From positions 434,001 to 498,000 of the forward strand of contig NZ_JAKZHX010000001.1 in NCBI RefSeq assembly GCF_022568815.1: 64,000 bases of DNA, in the 5' to 3' direction. Made by a program: the position numbers and the translations under genes. This DNA comes from Undibacterium paludis (GTDB lineage Bacteria; Pseudomonadota; Gammaproteobacteria; Burkholderiales; Burkholderiaceae_D). A model generated the notes under the pieces. The model saw only the letters and a program-made list of their open reading frames with translations. It ran no database searches and was not told the origin of the DNA. Positions 17,822-27,412 of the stretch are shown piece after piece (position 1 is the first letter of the stretch; each line of letters begins with the position of its first letter).

Positions 17822-19749
17822 ACCACGACCTCATCTGATTTCATATACTTTTCAAACCACGCAATACGACGCAACCAGCTGTCTATCCGGTGCGCCCGTT
17901 CGCGAAAACTGCCATGGCCTTCACGCGGATAAATCGCCAACTCCGAAGTAACACCACGTTCGCGCAAGGCTGCGTAAAATTGCTGCGCCTCAATGACCGG
18001 CGTGCAGCGATCATCACGGCCGTGGATGAATAAGGTAGGGGTCACCGGATCATGCAACTGCAGCAGTGGCGAGCGTTCAACAGCGATACGCATATTGGCA
18101 AGCTCCGTCAATGGTCCGCCATTGATGAAGGCATGAAAATCATGGTCGCAGGCATAATGACAGCTGACATGGCTGGAAATAGACGATACAGACACGGCTG
18201 CCTTGAAGCGTTTGGTAGTCGCTACCGCCCAATTGGTCAGATAGCCGCCATAACTGCTGCCGGTGACGCCCAGCCGTTCGCCGTCGGCAAACCCGAGGGC
18301 GACACAGTGATCGATGCCAGCCAGGATGTCATCAAATTCAGCACCTGCGGGATCACCAAGATTCATGCGGGCAAAATCCTGCCCCCAACCGGTATTACCG
18401 CGATAATTGGGCAGGAAAACAGCAAAACCAGCCAATGCATACGGTAAGGCATTACCGGGGTTAAAACTGTATTTGCTTGCATAGCTGGGGCCGCCATGGA
18501 TATCGACGATCATCGGCAATGGCGACGGGCTGCGATGGTGCGGCAACAAAAGCAAACCCTCAAGTACGAGGCCGTCCTTGCCATGCCATGTTAAATGACG
18601 CACTTCCGGATAACCGGAGAGCAAGGAAACGACATGCTGATTCAGCTCACTGATGCGCGTCCACTCCAGATCATGCAATCGCTTCCAGCAGATTTCCGGC
18701 GGTGTGCCTGTTGACTCACGCACGGTCGCCATCATCTTGCCGTCGGCCGATACGGCAACCCTGGCCGTATACCCGCTTTCGCCAAGAGCGGCATCTTCCC
18801 GTTGTTGCCACTCTATCTGGCCATCGAGCGACATCACACCAAACACGGTGCCCAGCCTATCCCAGCCGCTAAACCACAGCCGGCTGCTGCTCAGCCATTG
18901 AATACAGGTCAGGTTGGATTGCCGGTCACGGCCAGGGACTGACACTGCCCCGGTCACAAGATCAAGCATGCTCAAATCACCGGCGACGAGGCCATGGTCG
19001 CTGGCCCATGCCTCCACAAAAGCGAGCTTGCCGCCGTCAGGGCTGACGGCCAGGCCCTGCAATTGCCAGGCTGGTGTATGCAACACCGTCACTACGCGAC
19101 TATCGAAGTCGACACGGATCAGTTGCGCACGATGCCAGCCCCGCTCGCTGGCATCGTGCGATGCGATGGCGACTGCGCCATCGGGTAGCAGGTCAAATTC
19201 CCATACGCTATGTTCGCGCGGCCCGACTTCTTCAGTCATACCAGAGGCAAGCCAAATCCGGAACAGCCGGCGACGTATCGTAAGGTCTGGTGTCATTTCT
19301 GGTTCTTGTGCATCACCCCACCAGATCCTGGTGGCGGCATGTGTTGCACCTCCGCTCAGGCCACGGTCAGCAGCAAGCACAACGATGGATTCGCCATCTG
19401 CAGACCAGCGTATATCCTCAATCGTACCGGGGATCTGGCCCACACCATGTGCTTGACCGAAAGCATCCAGCAGGAAAAGTGCAAACTTCCCCGGACAGTC
19501 ACGATCCGAAGCAAAGACAAGCCTGTCGTCGCAAGGTGATGGCCGGACAAGTATGTCTGCCTGCGGGCCATCGCTGAGTTGCCGCGCGCCAGCCGCATCG
19601 AAGCGCCAGATACGGCTTGGGTTTGGCGACCCTGCTTCACTCGTTGCGTTTCGAATGGCGGCGAACACGGCATCGCCATCACGGTTGAAACAGAGGTCGG
19701 AAGCAAAGCGCAAACTGGCAAGTGCACCGAGAGCAGCTTCTATAGTCAT
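17818..19749 (-). CDS. S9-family prolyl-oligopeptidase-type serine peptidase
   Basis: 643 residues: an N-terminal beta-propeller (about 1-390) and a C-terminal alpha/beta hydrolase domain. The catalytic triad is visible as S499 in GVTGSSYGGYLTNW, D580 in HGRDDRCTP and H612 in REGHGSF. No signal peptide is present in the chosen reading, so it is predicted cytoplasmic, although the longer frame to 19896 is unlikely. I start at MTIEAALG (19749), with AGGA upstream. The gene is first of an operon with the M6 protease and is divergent from an AraC regulator. Such enzymes cleave short peptides, including lasso-peptide isopeptides in some clusters; nothing here proves that use. Confidence 0.88.
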   Translation of the reverse strand: MTIEAALGALASLRFASDLCFNRDGDAVFAAIRNATSEAGSPNPSRIWRFDAAGARQLSDGPQADILVRPSPCDDRLVFASDRDCPGKFALFLLDAFGQAHGVGQIPGTIEDIRWSADGESIVVLAADRGLSGGATHAATRIWWGDAQEPEMTPDLTIRRRLFRIWLASGMTEEVGPREHSVWEFDLLPDGAVAIASHDASERGWHRAQLIRVDFDSRVVTVLHTPAWQLQGLAVSPDGGKLAFVEAWASDHGLVAGDLSMLDLVTGAVSVPGRDRQSNLTCIQWLSSSRLWFSGWDRLGTVFGVMSLDGQIEWQQREDAALGESGYTARVAVSADGKMMATVRESTGTPPEICWKRLHDLEWTRISELNQHVVSLLSGYPEVRHLTWHGKDGLVLEGLLLLPHHRSPSPLPMIVDIHGGPSYASKYSFNPGNALPYALAGFAVFLPNYRGNTGWGQDFARMNLGDPAGAEFDDILAGIDHCVALGFADGERLGVTGSSYGGYLTNWAVATTKRFKAAVSVSSISSHVSCHYACDHDFHAFINGGPLTELANMRIAVERSPLLQLHDPVTPTLFIHGRDDRCTPVIEAQQFYAALRERGVTSELAIYPREGHGSFRERAHRIDSWLRRIAWFEKYMKSDEVVV

Positions 19750-20121
19750 TGAATTATTTTCCTGAAAGTTGCGTAATGTAGTTACGTGATGGCAAGAGCA
19801 GATCACTTGCCCGCAGCCAAATGCGGCAAAGTTAACCACCGGACATAAAAAATGGCTTGATGTTTGTGCCTGCCTGTTTGTTTGAAATCGGCACAATCAC
19901 CTGATCATTGCCACCTGGCATGCCATTGTGCTGATTTCGGCATGCCAACTATCGGGAATCATCAAGACCGCGCGACAATACTTCTGCAATACTGGTCCAG
20001 CTCATGGGGAAATGGCAAAGAGCCAATGAAGGCCAAGGCAGCCCGCAGCATGCCAATTTCTTCATCGAGTGCTGTCGAAATGATCAGCCTTGCCGCCATT
20101 GATACCTGGGAGGATTTCAAC

Positions 20122-21036
20122 ATGTCCGAACCAACTCTTGATAGTCCCGAAGGTCTGGTCGACTGGTTTCGGCGTGGCGGCGTCACTGGCCCCTTGCGTC
20201 ACTGCACAGGGCCTCTGCCCCTGTCCAGGGCATCCATCGTACGCTGGTCTTCCGACAAGCCGGATACGACGATACAGACCATCGGTACACATGCAGACAA
20301 TTATCGTATTGCCGTCTTGCTGGAGCCCCTGGAGTCACAGATCTGGAATGGCGAAAGCCCGGTCTGCGGCGGCATGATAGGGGCAAACCGTTTTCGTATC
20401 TGCCCGCCTGGTTCACAAGGGCGCTGGCGGCGCATGAGCAGCTGCGACATCGTCAATATCTTCATTCCCACGGCCACCATCAACACACTGGGGCGCTTGC
20501 GCGATGCCGAAACCCCGTCCTTGCTGGCCGACACCTCGTACACGCCAGACCGCGTGGTGCTGGACCTGGTCGGGAAGCTGCTCAATGCCCAGCTACTTGC
20601 CGGGTCCCTCGCACAGCAGTTCTGCGACAGCATGATCACCGCCCTGGCAAGCTACCTGCTGGAGAATTATTCGCAATCCGTCCCCGGACAAAAGCCAAGC
20701 AGCCTTTGCGGCACACGGCTGCAAAAAGTGCTTGCCCATATTTCAGAATGTGTGGCCGAAGACGTATCGATTGCCGCCCTGGCCGACTCCTGCGCAATGA
20801 GCGAATCACATTTCTCCCGCGAGTTCCGCAAAGCGGTAGGCTTGCCGCCTCATCAGTATGTGATGAAATTGCGCCTTGAGCGCGCCAGCCTGGCCCTGCT
20901 GGAAGGTGATGCCCGCATCATCGATATCGCTGTTTCCCTGGGCTTCAATAATGTCAGCCACTTTTCGCGCGCATTTGCCATGCGCTACGGCTTGCCACCG
21001 GCCATCTTCAGGCGCAATCGCCACAACTGTGCCTGA
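20122..21036 (+). CDS. AraC-family transcriptional regulator
   Basis: 304 residues with an N-terminal sensor-like region and two C-terminal helix-turn-helix motifs: SIAALADSCAMSESHFSREF, with GLPPHQYVMKLRLERA, and IIDIAVSLGFNNVSHFSRAF followed by YGLPPAIFR. I start at MSEPTLDS (20122) because GGGAGGA lies 7 bases upstream; longer in-frame starts at 20026 and 19864 lack any ribosome site. It is divergent from the S9/M6 peptidase operon and upstream of the lipoprotein and TonB receptor genes, so it may control both sides. The effector is unknown. Confidence 0.87.
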   Translation: MSEPTLDSPEGLVDWFRRGGVTGPLRHCTGPLPLSRASIVRWSSDKPDTTIQTIGTHADNYRIAVLLEPLESQIWNGESPVCGGMIGANRFRICPPGSQGRWRRMSSCDIVNIFIPTATINTLGRLRDAETPSLLADTSYTPDRVVLDLVGKLLNAQLLAGSLAQQFCDSMITALASYLLENYSQSVPGQKPSSLCGTRLQKVLAHISECVAEDVSIAALADSCAMSESHFSREFRKAVGLPPHQYVMKLRLERASLALLEGDARIIDIAVSLGFNNVSHFSRAFAMRYGLPPAIFRRNRHNCA

Positions 21037-21235
21037 GTGGCATTCACTGGCATTGATCACAACAGGATTTTGCAATTTTGGCAGGATTTGCAGTGCCATG
21101 GCGGCATCGATCCCGCAAAATACGGCATGCTGTACACTCGGACAGGTGTTCTTGTATGATCGCGCCAGCCATTTCCCTGCCACACTCGCGGCGTGGCCCG
21201 CCCTGCCAATCCAGCCTGAAAAAAGGATGATCCCC

Positions 21236-22180
21236 ATGCACCGTCGTTTGCCAATTCAGTATATTGCTGCGCAAGCATTACGCGCCGTCTTGTGCCTCCA
21301 TGCTGCGGCAGCCCTGATTTCCCTTTCCGGCTGCGCGTCCTTAACAGCTACCGCAGACAAATCCAGCCAGCCCGAAACCGACAGCTTACGCGCCGAATGC
21401 CCTGCCGAAGTCCGCTATGCCGCAATAGCCTCGCCGGGTGCGACACTGGCTGAGCTGAAAAGCGTGAGTGAAACCCGTCTGGCAGCCCTGCATTTGACAG
21501 CAACATGGAGCGTTCCCGAAGGCGAAGCCTTCGTCGACAGTGAAGCCGACCGCCTGCGCCTGCAACGCCTGCTCAGTGTCGTGCTGCCGGCGCTGGAACG
21601 TTATCCGGTGGTCCTGTTCGAGCGCATGCGCTTGAGCCATATCGCCCTGGTCAAGAACCTCACTGTGGCCGGCCAGCGGCGAAAAGCCATGCCGGCGCCA
21701 GACACAGCCAGCCTTGTCTATGCCGACAACGATGAAAACATCTGCCTGGCAGGTATGGAGTTGCGCACACATCACGAGTTCTACCACTTTATCGAACACC
21801 GCACATTCGGCGACTTTTATTATCGCGATCCGCTCTGGTTGTCACTGAACCCGGCGGCTGTGTCCTATGGCAGTGGCGGTGCAGCGGCCTATGGCACAGG
21901 CTTTGTCAACCTGGGGCATCCTGCTGCCGCCATGGTGAGCCGCTATGCATTCTATGGCCCGGAAGAAGATAAGGCAGAAATGTTCGGCTGGATGATGACG
22001 CCGGGCTACGCCCGCCGCGTACTGCAATGGTCGGCAGATGACATGGCCCTGGCTGCCAAACGTGGCTTCATGATCCGCTTTTTCCAGGAGCAGAGCGGCG
22101 GCGTAATGGGGCCAGAATATTTCATGCAACGGGCACAAGCTGTTACGGCTGCGGTACAGCAGTCAATGAGCAATCAATGA
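21236..22180 (+). CDS. lipoprotein with a metallopeptidase-like HEFYH motif
   Basis: About 314 residues. N-terminal signal with lipobox (ALISLSGC, lipidated cysteine near residue 28) predicts a membrane-anchored protein. The sequence THHEFYHFIEHRTFGDFYYR contains HEFYH (HExxH form) with further histidine and acidic residues, which would suit zinc binding in a putative peptidase; family assignment is not certain. The middle region (AFYGPEEDKAEMFGWMMTP) is conserved-looking, with an acidic third-ligand candidate. I start at 21236, where AAGGA lies 8 bases upstream; longer starts run back through the AraC gene. It lies between araC-type and TonB receptor genes. Confidence 0.7.
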   Translation: MHRRLPIQYIAAQALRAVLCLHAAAALISLSGCASLTATADKSSQPETDSLRAECPAEVRYAAIASPGATLAELKSVSETRLAALHLTATWSVPEGEAFVDSEADRLRLQRLLSVVLPALERYPVVLFERMRLSHIALVKNLTVAGQRRKAMPAPDTASLVYADNDENICLAGMELRTHHEFYHFIEHRTFGDFYYRDPLWLSLNPAAVSYGSGGAAAYGTGFVNLGHPAAAMVSRYAFYGPEEDKAEMFGWMMTPGYARRVLQWSADDMALAAKRGFMIRFFQEQSGGVMGPEYFMQRAQAVTAAVQQSMSNQ

Positions 22181-22498
22181 AATGAGCCAGTCAATAAATC
22201 AACCATCACTTTTCTGAGCAGGTTTCGCCAACTTCAGCAAGAAATGTGAAGCAGCGAGCTTTTCCCAGGGTAATACTCGACTCCATCGTATCTGCGTGAT
22301 CGATGTCTGATGGATGTTTGAGCCTTGCCTCCAATAGGCAAACAGAACAGGCGCGAGCAGAAAGGAGCGTTCAGACGCACCCCAATCTGCCCCCGCAAAC
22401 CTCATTAGCACAAGCATCGTCTTCATCAGCGCAGCGATATCCCGGCACACCCATCAGTGCCGGTGATTCACTCAAATAGCAAGAAGATTGGAGACGTG
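22181..22498. other. intergenic region upstream of the TonB receptor
   Basis: A 318-base gap. I see no convincing gene, RNA or repeat; a minus-strand open frame here has no recognisable protein. A promoter for the receptor is expected within it but no clear box pair stands out. Confidence 0.5.
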
Positions 22499-25141
22499 GT
22501 GATTAACAAAAGCATGAGTTATGGCAGTGCAATTCTGCTGTTGGGCGGCATGACCATAGGCGCATCAGCCCAGGAAGCCGACAAGACAAAAGAAGTGGAA
22601 AAAGTGGAACGCGTTACGATCACGGGATCGTCCATCAAGCGCATTGACGCCGAGACCGCACTCCCCGTGACGGTCATCAAGGCCGATGAATTGATTAAAA
22701 AGGGAATGACAACGATAGAAGAGGCGATGACCTCACTATCCATGAACCAGCAAACCACCGTGGCGGCAGGCAATGTCGGCGCGGAAACCGGCGGCAAATC
22801 CTCTGCCAACCTGCGCGGCCTGGGCGACGGGCGCACCCTGATACTGCTGGATGGCCACCGCCTGCCCAACCACCCCTATGACGGCAGCAGTGCTGATCTG
22901 TACAGCATCCCTTTTGCCGCCATCGACAGGATAGAAGTCCTGCGCGACGGCGCCTCACATATCTATGGCACCGACGCCATTGCCGGTGTCATCAACTTCA
23001 TCACCAAACGCTCGGTCAAGGACACCACCGTCACGCTGGAAGCGGTCACGCCGCAGCAGAGCGGCGCCAGGGAAAAACGTTTCAGCCTCACCACTGGCTT
23101 TGGTGATCTCGATAAAGATGGCTACAATATTTTTGGCGCCATCGATCATCATGAACAATCCAGGCTGATGGCGACAGAACGCGCGTTTTCGGCGACCGGT
23201 ATCCTGCCCGACAAGGGCATCAGCAAGACCAGCGGCACGACCTTCCCGGCCAATTTCTTTTCCTCCGCAGGCATCACCGGCAACCCCAGCTTTGCATCCG
23301 GCTGCCTGCTGCCCGACGCCATCAAGAGTACAAGCAACCAGACCTGCCGCGAAGACTATGCACGCTTTGTCGACGATATTCCAGAAACCAGACAGAGCAG
23401 TTTTCTCGGCAAGGCCTCTCTGAAAATCGGTGCAGATGGCCTTGCCGGACTGGAGCTGCTGCATAGCGAAAGCACCAATATCAACCGTATTGCACCGCCA
23501 CCGATGACGGGCCTGATCATGCACTCCAGCAGCAAATGGTACCCGGGCGGCACAGGTGGCACACCGGCCGTGGCTGGCCTGACCGGTGAAGACCTGACGA
23601 TCAGCTGGCGTACGGTCGAAGGTGGCCGCCGTGAAGCGACCAATCTCGGTATCTCTGACCGCCTGGTGGCGTCCTTGTCAGGCACGGTGGCTGGATGGGA
23701 ACTCAACGGCAGCATCACCACCGCACGCACCAGGGTAACCGAGGATTTGACAGCAGGCTACCTGAACGACGTGGCGATACAGAACGGTATCAACAGCGGC
23801 GTACTGAATCCGTTTGGCCCGCAGGATGCGACCGGCGCCAGCCTGCTGGCCAGCTCACAGGTGCGCGGCCAGGTCGTTGCGGCGACTGCCCGCAATACCG
23901 GTTTTGACATGCGTGCAACACGTGACCTGATGCAATTACCCGCCGGGCCACTGGGCTTTTCCATAGGGGCAGAGGGTCGGCGCGAAACTTCAGAATTCAT
24001 CATCAAGCGCGGCCCGCTGGACCAGATGATGATATCGCGTGCCAGCGGCCTGGTATCAGCCAAGGACAACAGCGGGTCACGCAATCTTTCTGCGGTCTTT
24101 GCAGAAGTCAATATTCCCGTCACCCGTGAACTTGAAACGCAGGTAGCTGCACGTTATGACCGTTACAGCGATGCCGGCAACAGCTTCAATCCCAAAATCG
24201 GCTTTCGCTATCAACCCGTCAAGCGGTGGCTGTTGCGCGGCTCCTTCAATACCGGCTTCCGTGCACCCACGCTGTATGAGCTGAACGGCCCCATCGTCAG
24301 CAGCCTGACTTCGACACAATATAACGACCCCTTGCTGTGTCCCGGCGGCGTACCTAAAGCTGGTGTGAACCCCAATATCTCCTGCAACATGAATTTGCCA
24401 ACCCATGTGGGCGGCAACCGCGATCTCAAGCCAGAGCGTGCCAAGTCCTACTCGCTGGGCATGGTAGTTGAACCCAATTCAATACTGACGGTATCACTGG
24501 ACTATGCCAATATCTCGATACGTGATCAAATCGGCGAAGTGCTGTACGAGCAGATCATCATGAACGACTTCGACAAGTACCGTGATCGCTTTCACTACAA
24601 TGCTGCCGGCACGGCGCTGGACTATATCAATGTGTCATCGCTGGGCAATTCGGGCGAAGTCACGACGCAGGTCATCGATATGACAGCGCAATGGCGTCTG
24701 CCGGCCTTTTCCTTCGGCACTATCGATGGCTGGTTCAATGGCTCTTATGTGTTGAAGGATACGTATACGACCATAGATGGCGACACGCCTGACAACATCG
24801 GTGTCTATAACGGGGTGGTGCGCTGGCGCCACAATGCCGCCATACGCTGGTCGCAGGGTCCATGGTCTGCGACCTTGTCACAGCGTTACTCTGGCGGTTA
24901 TACCGATCAAAACCTGGTGGAAGACAAGTTCAAGCGCAATGTGTCAGCCAATTCCATCTGGACCCTGGCAGGCAGTTATACTGGCTTCAAGAACCTGACA
25001 CTGTCGGCAGGCATCAAGAACCTGCTCAACACCAACCCGCCGTTCTCGAACCAGGCGCCGAATGCGCAAACCGGCTATGACCCACGATTTGCAGACCCAA
25101 TAGGCCGTTCGTTCTATCTGCGGGCTAGCTATAAATTATAA
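22499..25141 (+). CDS. TonB-dependent outer-membrane receptor
   Basis: About 880 residues. After a signal peptide (SYGSAILLLGGMTIGASAQ) comes the plug domain (about 45-165: RVTITGSSIKRIDAETALPV, LRGLGDGRTLILLDGHRL, IDRIEVLRDGASHIYGTDAI) and a 22-strand beta-barrel, ending GRSFYLRASYKL, with the C-terminal outer-membrane signature. It belongs to the large family of receptors for peptides, sugars or siderophores; the ligand cannot be read from sequence. I choose a GTG at 22499 because GGAGA lies 4-5 bases upstream. It follows a regulator and lipoprotein and is near two peptidases, so peptide uptake is a reasonable inference. Confidence 0.9.
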   Translation: MINKSMSYGSAILLLGGMTIGASAQEADKTKEVEKVERVTITGSSIKRIDAETALPVTVIKADELIKKGMTTIEEAMTSLSMNQQTTVAAGNVGAETGGKSSANLRGLGDGRTLILLDGHRLPNHPYDGSSADLYSIPFAAIDRIEVLRDGASHIYGTDAIAGVINFITKRSVKDTTVTLEAVTPQQSGAREKRFSLTTGFGDLDKDGYNIFGAIDHHEQSRLMATERAFSATGILPDKGISKTSGTTFPANFFSSAGITGNPSFASGCLLPDAIKSTSNQTCREDYARFVDDIPETRQSSFLGKASLKIGADGLAGLELLHSESTNINRIAPPPMTGLIMHSSSKWYPGGTGGTPAVAGLTGEDLTISWRTVEGGRREATNLGISDRLVASLSGTVAGWELNGSITTARTRVTEDLTAGYLNDVAIQNGINSGVLNPFGPQDATGASLLASSQVRGQVVAATARNTGFDMRATRDLMQLPAGPLGFSIGAEGRRETSEFIIKRGPLDQMMISRASGLVSAKDNSGSRNLSAVFAEVNIPVTRELETQVAARYDRYSDAGNSFNPKIGFRYQPVKRWLLRGSFNTGFRAPTLYELNGPIVSSLTSTQYNDPLLCPGGVPKAGVNPNISCNMNLPTHVGGNRDLKPERAKSYSLGMVVEPNSILTVSLDYANISIRDQIGEVLYEQIIMNDFDKYRDRFHYNAAGTALDYINVSSLGNSGEVTTQVIDMTAQWRLPAFSFGTIDGWFNGSYVLKDTYTTIDGDTPDNIGVYNGVVRWRHNAAIRWSQGPWSATLSQRYSGGYTDQNLVEDKFKRNVSANSIWTLAGSYTGFKNLTLSAGIKNLLNTNPPFSNQAPNAQTGYDPRFADPIGRSFYLRASYKL

Positions 25142-25152
25142 GTGTTGAGGGG

Positions 25153-25181
25153 AATTCCTTCCCCTTGAAGGGGAAGGAATT
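25153..25181. terminator. strong bidirectional terminator
   Basis: A 12-bp perfect stem (AATTCCTTCCCC / GGGGAAGGAATT) with a TTGAA loop, followed by TT/AAA tracts, lies between the convergent TonB receptor and OsmC-YcaO genes. Confidence 0.85.
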
Positions 25182-25192
25182 TAAACATCAAC

Positions 25193-27391
25193 TTAACTGG
25201 CCACAGCCTTACTCCGCGCCACATGCAATTTCCTGTAACTGTCAATCAGACGTGCATGCCTGTCCAGCCCTTCCAGTTTCATGCTCGTCGGCGTCAGGCC
25301 ATAGAAACGCACGCTGCCATCAACTGAGCCCAGCACCGCATCCATACGCTCATTGCCAAACATGCGGCGGAAGTTGACGACATAATCATCAAGCTCCAGC
25401 TCATCATCCAGCGTCACTTCCAGCACCACATTCAGGGCCTGATAAAACAGGCCGCGGTCAACCGTATTGTCGTTGTACTGCAAGAAGGTTTCGACCAGCT
25501 CTTTGGCTTCTTCAAACTGCTGCAAGGCGAGATTGATGAGCAGCTTCAACTCCACAACCGTGAGCTGGCCCCAAACCGTATTCTCATCAAACTCTATGCC
25601 GATCAGGGTAGCGATGTCGCTGTATTCGTCCAGCTCATTGTTCTCAAGGCGATCAAGCAAGTCTTCCAGTTGCTCATCATTGAGCTTATGCAGATTCAGG
25701 ATATCTTCGCGGAACAGCAAGGCCTTGTTGGTGTTGTCCCAGATCAAATCCTCAACGGGATACACTTCAGAATAACCGGGCACCAGAATACGGCAGGCAG
25801 TTGCCCCCAGGTGATCATACACGGCCATATAGACTTCGCTACCCATTTCCCTGAGTATGCCAAACAGGGTCGCGGCTTCATCAGCGTTAGAGTTTTCACC
25901 CTGACCAGAAAAATCCCATTCCACAAATTCAAAATCCGATTTGGCACTGAAAAAGCGCCATGACACTACACCGCTGGAATCGATGAAATGCTCAACAAAA
26001 TTATTTGGCTCAGTCACCGCATTGCTGACAAAGGTAGGCTGAGGCAGATCATTGAGGCCTTCAAAACTGCGGCCTTGCAGCAATTCTGTCAGGCTGCGCT
26101 CCAGCGCCACCTCAAAGCTAGGGTGCGCACCGAAGGAGGCAAACACACCACCTGTGCGCGGGTTCATCAGCGTCACGCACATGACCGGGTACATACCACC
26201 GAGCGAAGCATCCTTCACCAGCACGGGGAAGCCCTGCTCTTCCAGCCCCTGTATGCCAGCCACAATGCCAGGATATTTCGCCAATACCTCTTGCGGCACA
26301 TCCGGCAAGGCCGTCTCCCCTTCCAGAATTTGACGTTTGACGGCACGCTCAAAGATTTCAGACAGACACTGCACCTGCGCTTCCGCCAGGGTATTACCGG
26401 CACTCATGCCATTGCTGGCGAACAGGTTTTCTATCAGGTTGGAGGGGAAGTAAACGACCTTGCCGTCTGACTGCCGCACATAAGGCAGCGAACAGATACC
26501 ACGCTCTGCATTGCCGGAATTGGTATCGATCAGGTGCGAGCCGCGCAGCTCACCATCAGGGTCATAAACTTCCAGGCAATATTCATCGAGTATCTCCTTA
26601 GGCAGCGCATCTTTCTTGCCAGGCTTGAACCAGCGCTCTTCCGGGTAATGCACAAAGGCTGCATTGGCAATATCCTCGCCCCAGAACGAACCCGCATAAA
26701 AATGGTTACAACTCAGACGTTCGATATACTCCCCCAGGGCAGAAGCCAGCGCGCTCTCTTTAGTCGCGCCCTTGCCATTGGTAAAACACATGGGCGAATG
26801 CGCGTCGCGTATATGCAGCGACCACACATTAGGGATGATGTTGCGCCACGAAGCAATCTCTATCTTGATACCCAGCCCCGCCAGCAAGCCAGACATATTG
26901 GCAATGGTCTGCTCCAGCGGCAAATCCTTGCCCAGGATGTAGGTTGCCGCATCGGCAGAAGGATTCAATGTCAGCAAAGCCTGCGCATCGGCATCGAGGT
27001 TTTCAACCTCTTCAATCACAAACTCCGGCCCCGCCTGCACCACTTTTTTGACCGTGCAACGGTCAATCGAGCGCAAGATACCTTCACGGTCCCGGGCAGA
27101 AATATCCGCAGGCAACTCCACCTGTATCTTGAAAATCTGCGCGTAACGGTTTTCAGGATCAACAATATTATTCTGCGACAGCCGGATATTCTCAGTAGGG
27201 ATATTGCGCGTATTGCAATACAGCTTCACAAAATAGGCCGCGCACAAGGCCGACGAAGCCAAAAAGTAATCAAAAGGACCAGGCGCAGAACCATCCCCCT
27301 TATAACGGATAGGCTGATCCGCTATCACCGTAAAATCATCGAACTTGGCCTCAAGACGAAGCTTGTCGAGAAAGTTAACCTTAATTTCCAT
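25193..27391 (-). CDS. OsmC-YcaO fusion protein
   Basis: 732 residues in three parts. Residues about 1-140 are an OsmC/Ohr-like domain (PIRYKGDGSAPGPFDYFLAS, SALCAAYFVKLYC). Residues about 190-560 are a YcaO domain with the ATP-binding signature: KGATKESALASALGEYIERL, EIFERAVKRQI and FGAHPSFEVALERSLTELLQG. Residues about 570-732 form the helical C-terminal extension found in Escherichia YcaO. The family is linked to RimO-dependent methylthiolation of ribosomal protein S12 rather than peptide toxins. ATP-dependent amidine or thioamide chemistry is inferred. The start ATG has GGGGGAG upstream. It follows the VOC gene by 21 bases, and a decayed copy of this 5-prime end lies at 28048-28240. Confidence 0.9.
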   Translation of the reverse strand: MEIKVNFLDKLRLEAKFDDFTVIADQPIRYKGDGSAPGPFDYFLASSALCAAYFVKLYCNTRNIPTENIRLSQNNIVDPENRYAQIFKIQVELPADISARDREGILRSIDRCTVKKVVQAGPEFVIEEVENLDADAQALLTLNPSADAATYILGKDLPLEQTIANMSGLLAGLGIKIEIASWRNIIPNVWSLHIRDAHSPMCFTNGKGATKESALASALGEYIERLSCNHFYAGSFWGEDIANAAFVHYPEERWFKPGKKDALPKEILDEYCLEVYDPDGELRGSHLIDTNSGNAERGICSLPYVRQSDGKVVYFPSNLIENLFASNGMSAGNTLAEAQVQCLSEIFERAVKRQILEGETALPDVPQEVLAKYPGIVAGIQGLEEQGFPVLVKDASLGGMYPVMCVTLMNPRTGGVFASFGAHPSFEVALERSLTELLQGRSFEGLNDLPQPTFVSNAVTEPNNFVEHFIDSSGVVSWRFFSAKSDFEFVEWDFSGQGENSNADEAATLFGILREMGSEVYMAVYDHLGATACRILVPGYSEVYPVEDLIWDNTNKALLFREDILNLHKLNDEQLEDLLDRLENNELDEYSDIATLIGIEFDENTVWGQLTVVELKLLINLALQQFEEAKELVETFLQYNDNTVDRGLFYQALNVVLEVTLDDELELDDYVVNFRRMFGNERMDAVLGSVDGSVRFYGLTPTSMKLEGLDRHARLIDSYRKLHVARSKAVAS

Positions 27392-27412
27392 GGGGGAGTT
27401 CCAAAATAATGT

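Noticed and set aside
22199..22450. 83-codon minus-strand frame upstream of the TonB receptor
   Set aside because: No ribosome site, no recognisable domain; probably chance.
15698..25141. Lasso-peptide biosynthetic cluster
   Set aside because: S9 peptidase, TonB receptor and AraC fit partly, but there is no B/C maturation enzyme or precursor.
25193..27391. YcaO protein as core of a RiPP (thiazole/thioamide) cluster
   Set aside because: No precursor peptide, dehydrogenase or TOMM partner lies nearby, and the OsmC-YcaO layout matches the RimO-linked YcaO group.
26534..27409. 291-codon plus-strand frame
   Set aside because: It is antisense to the OsmC-YcaO gene, which has clear motifs; the frame is a shadow.
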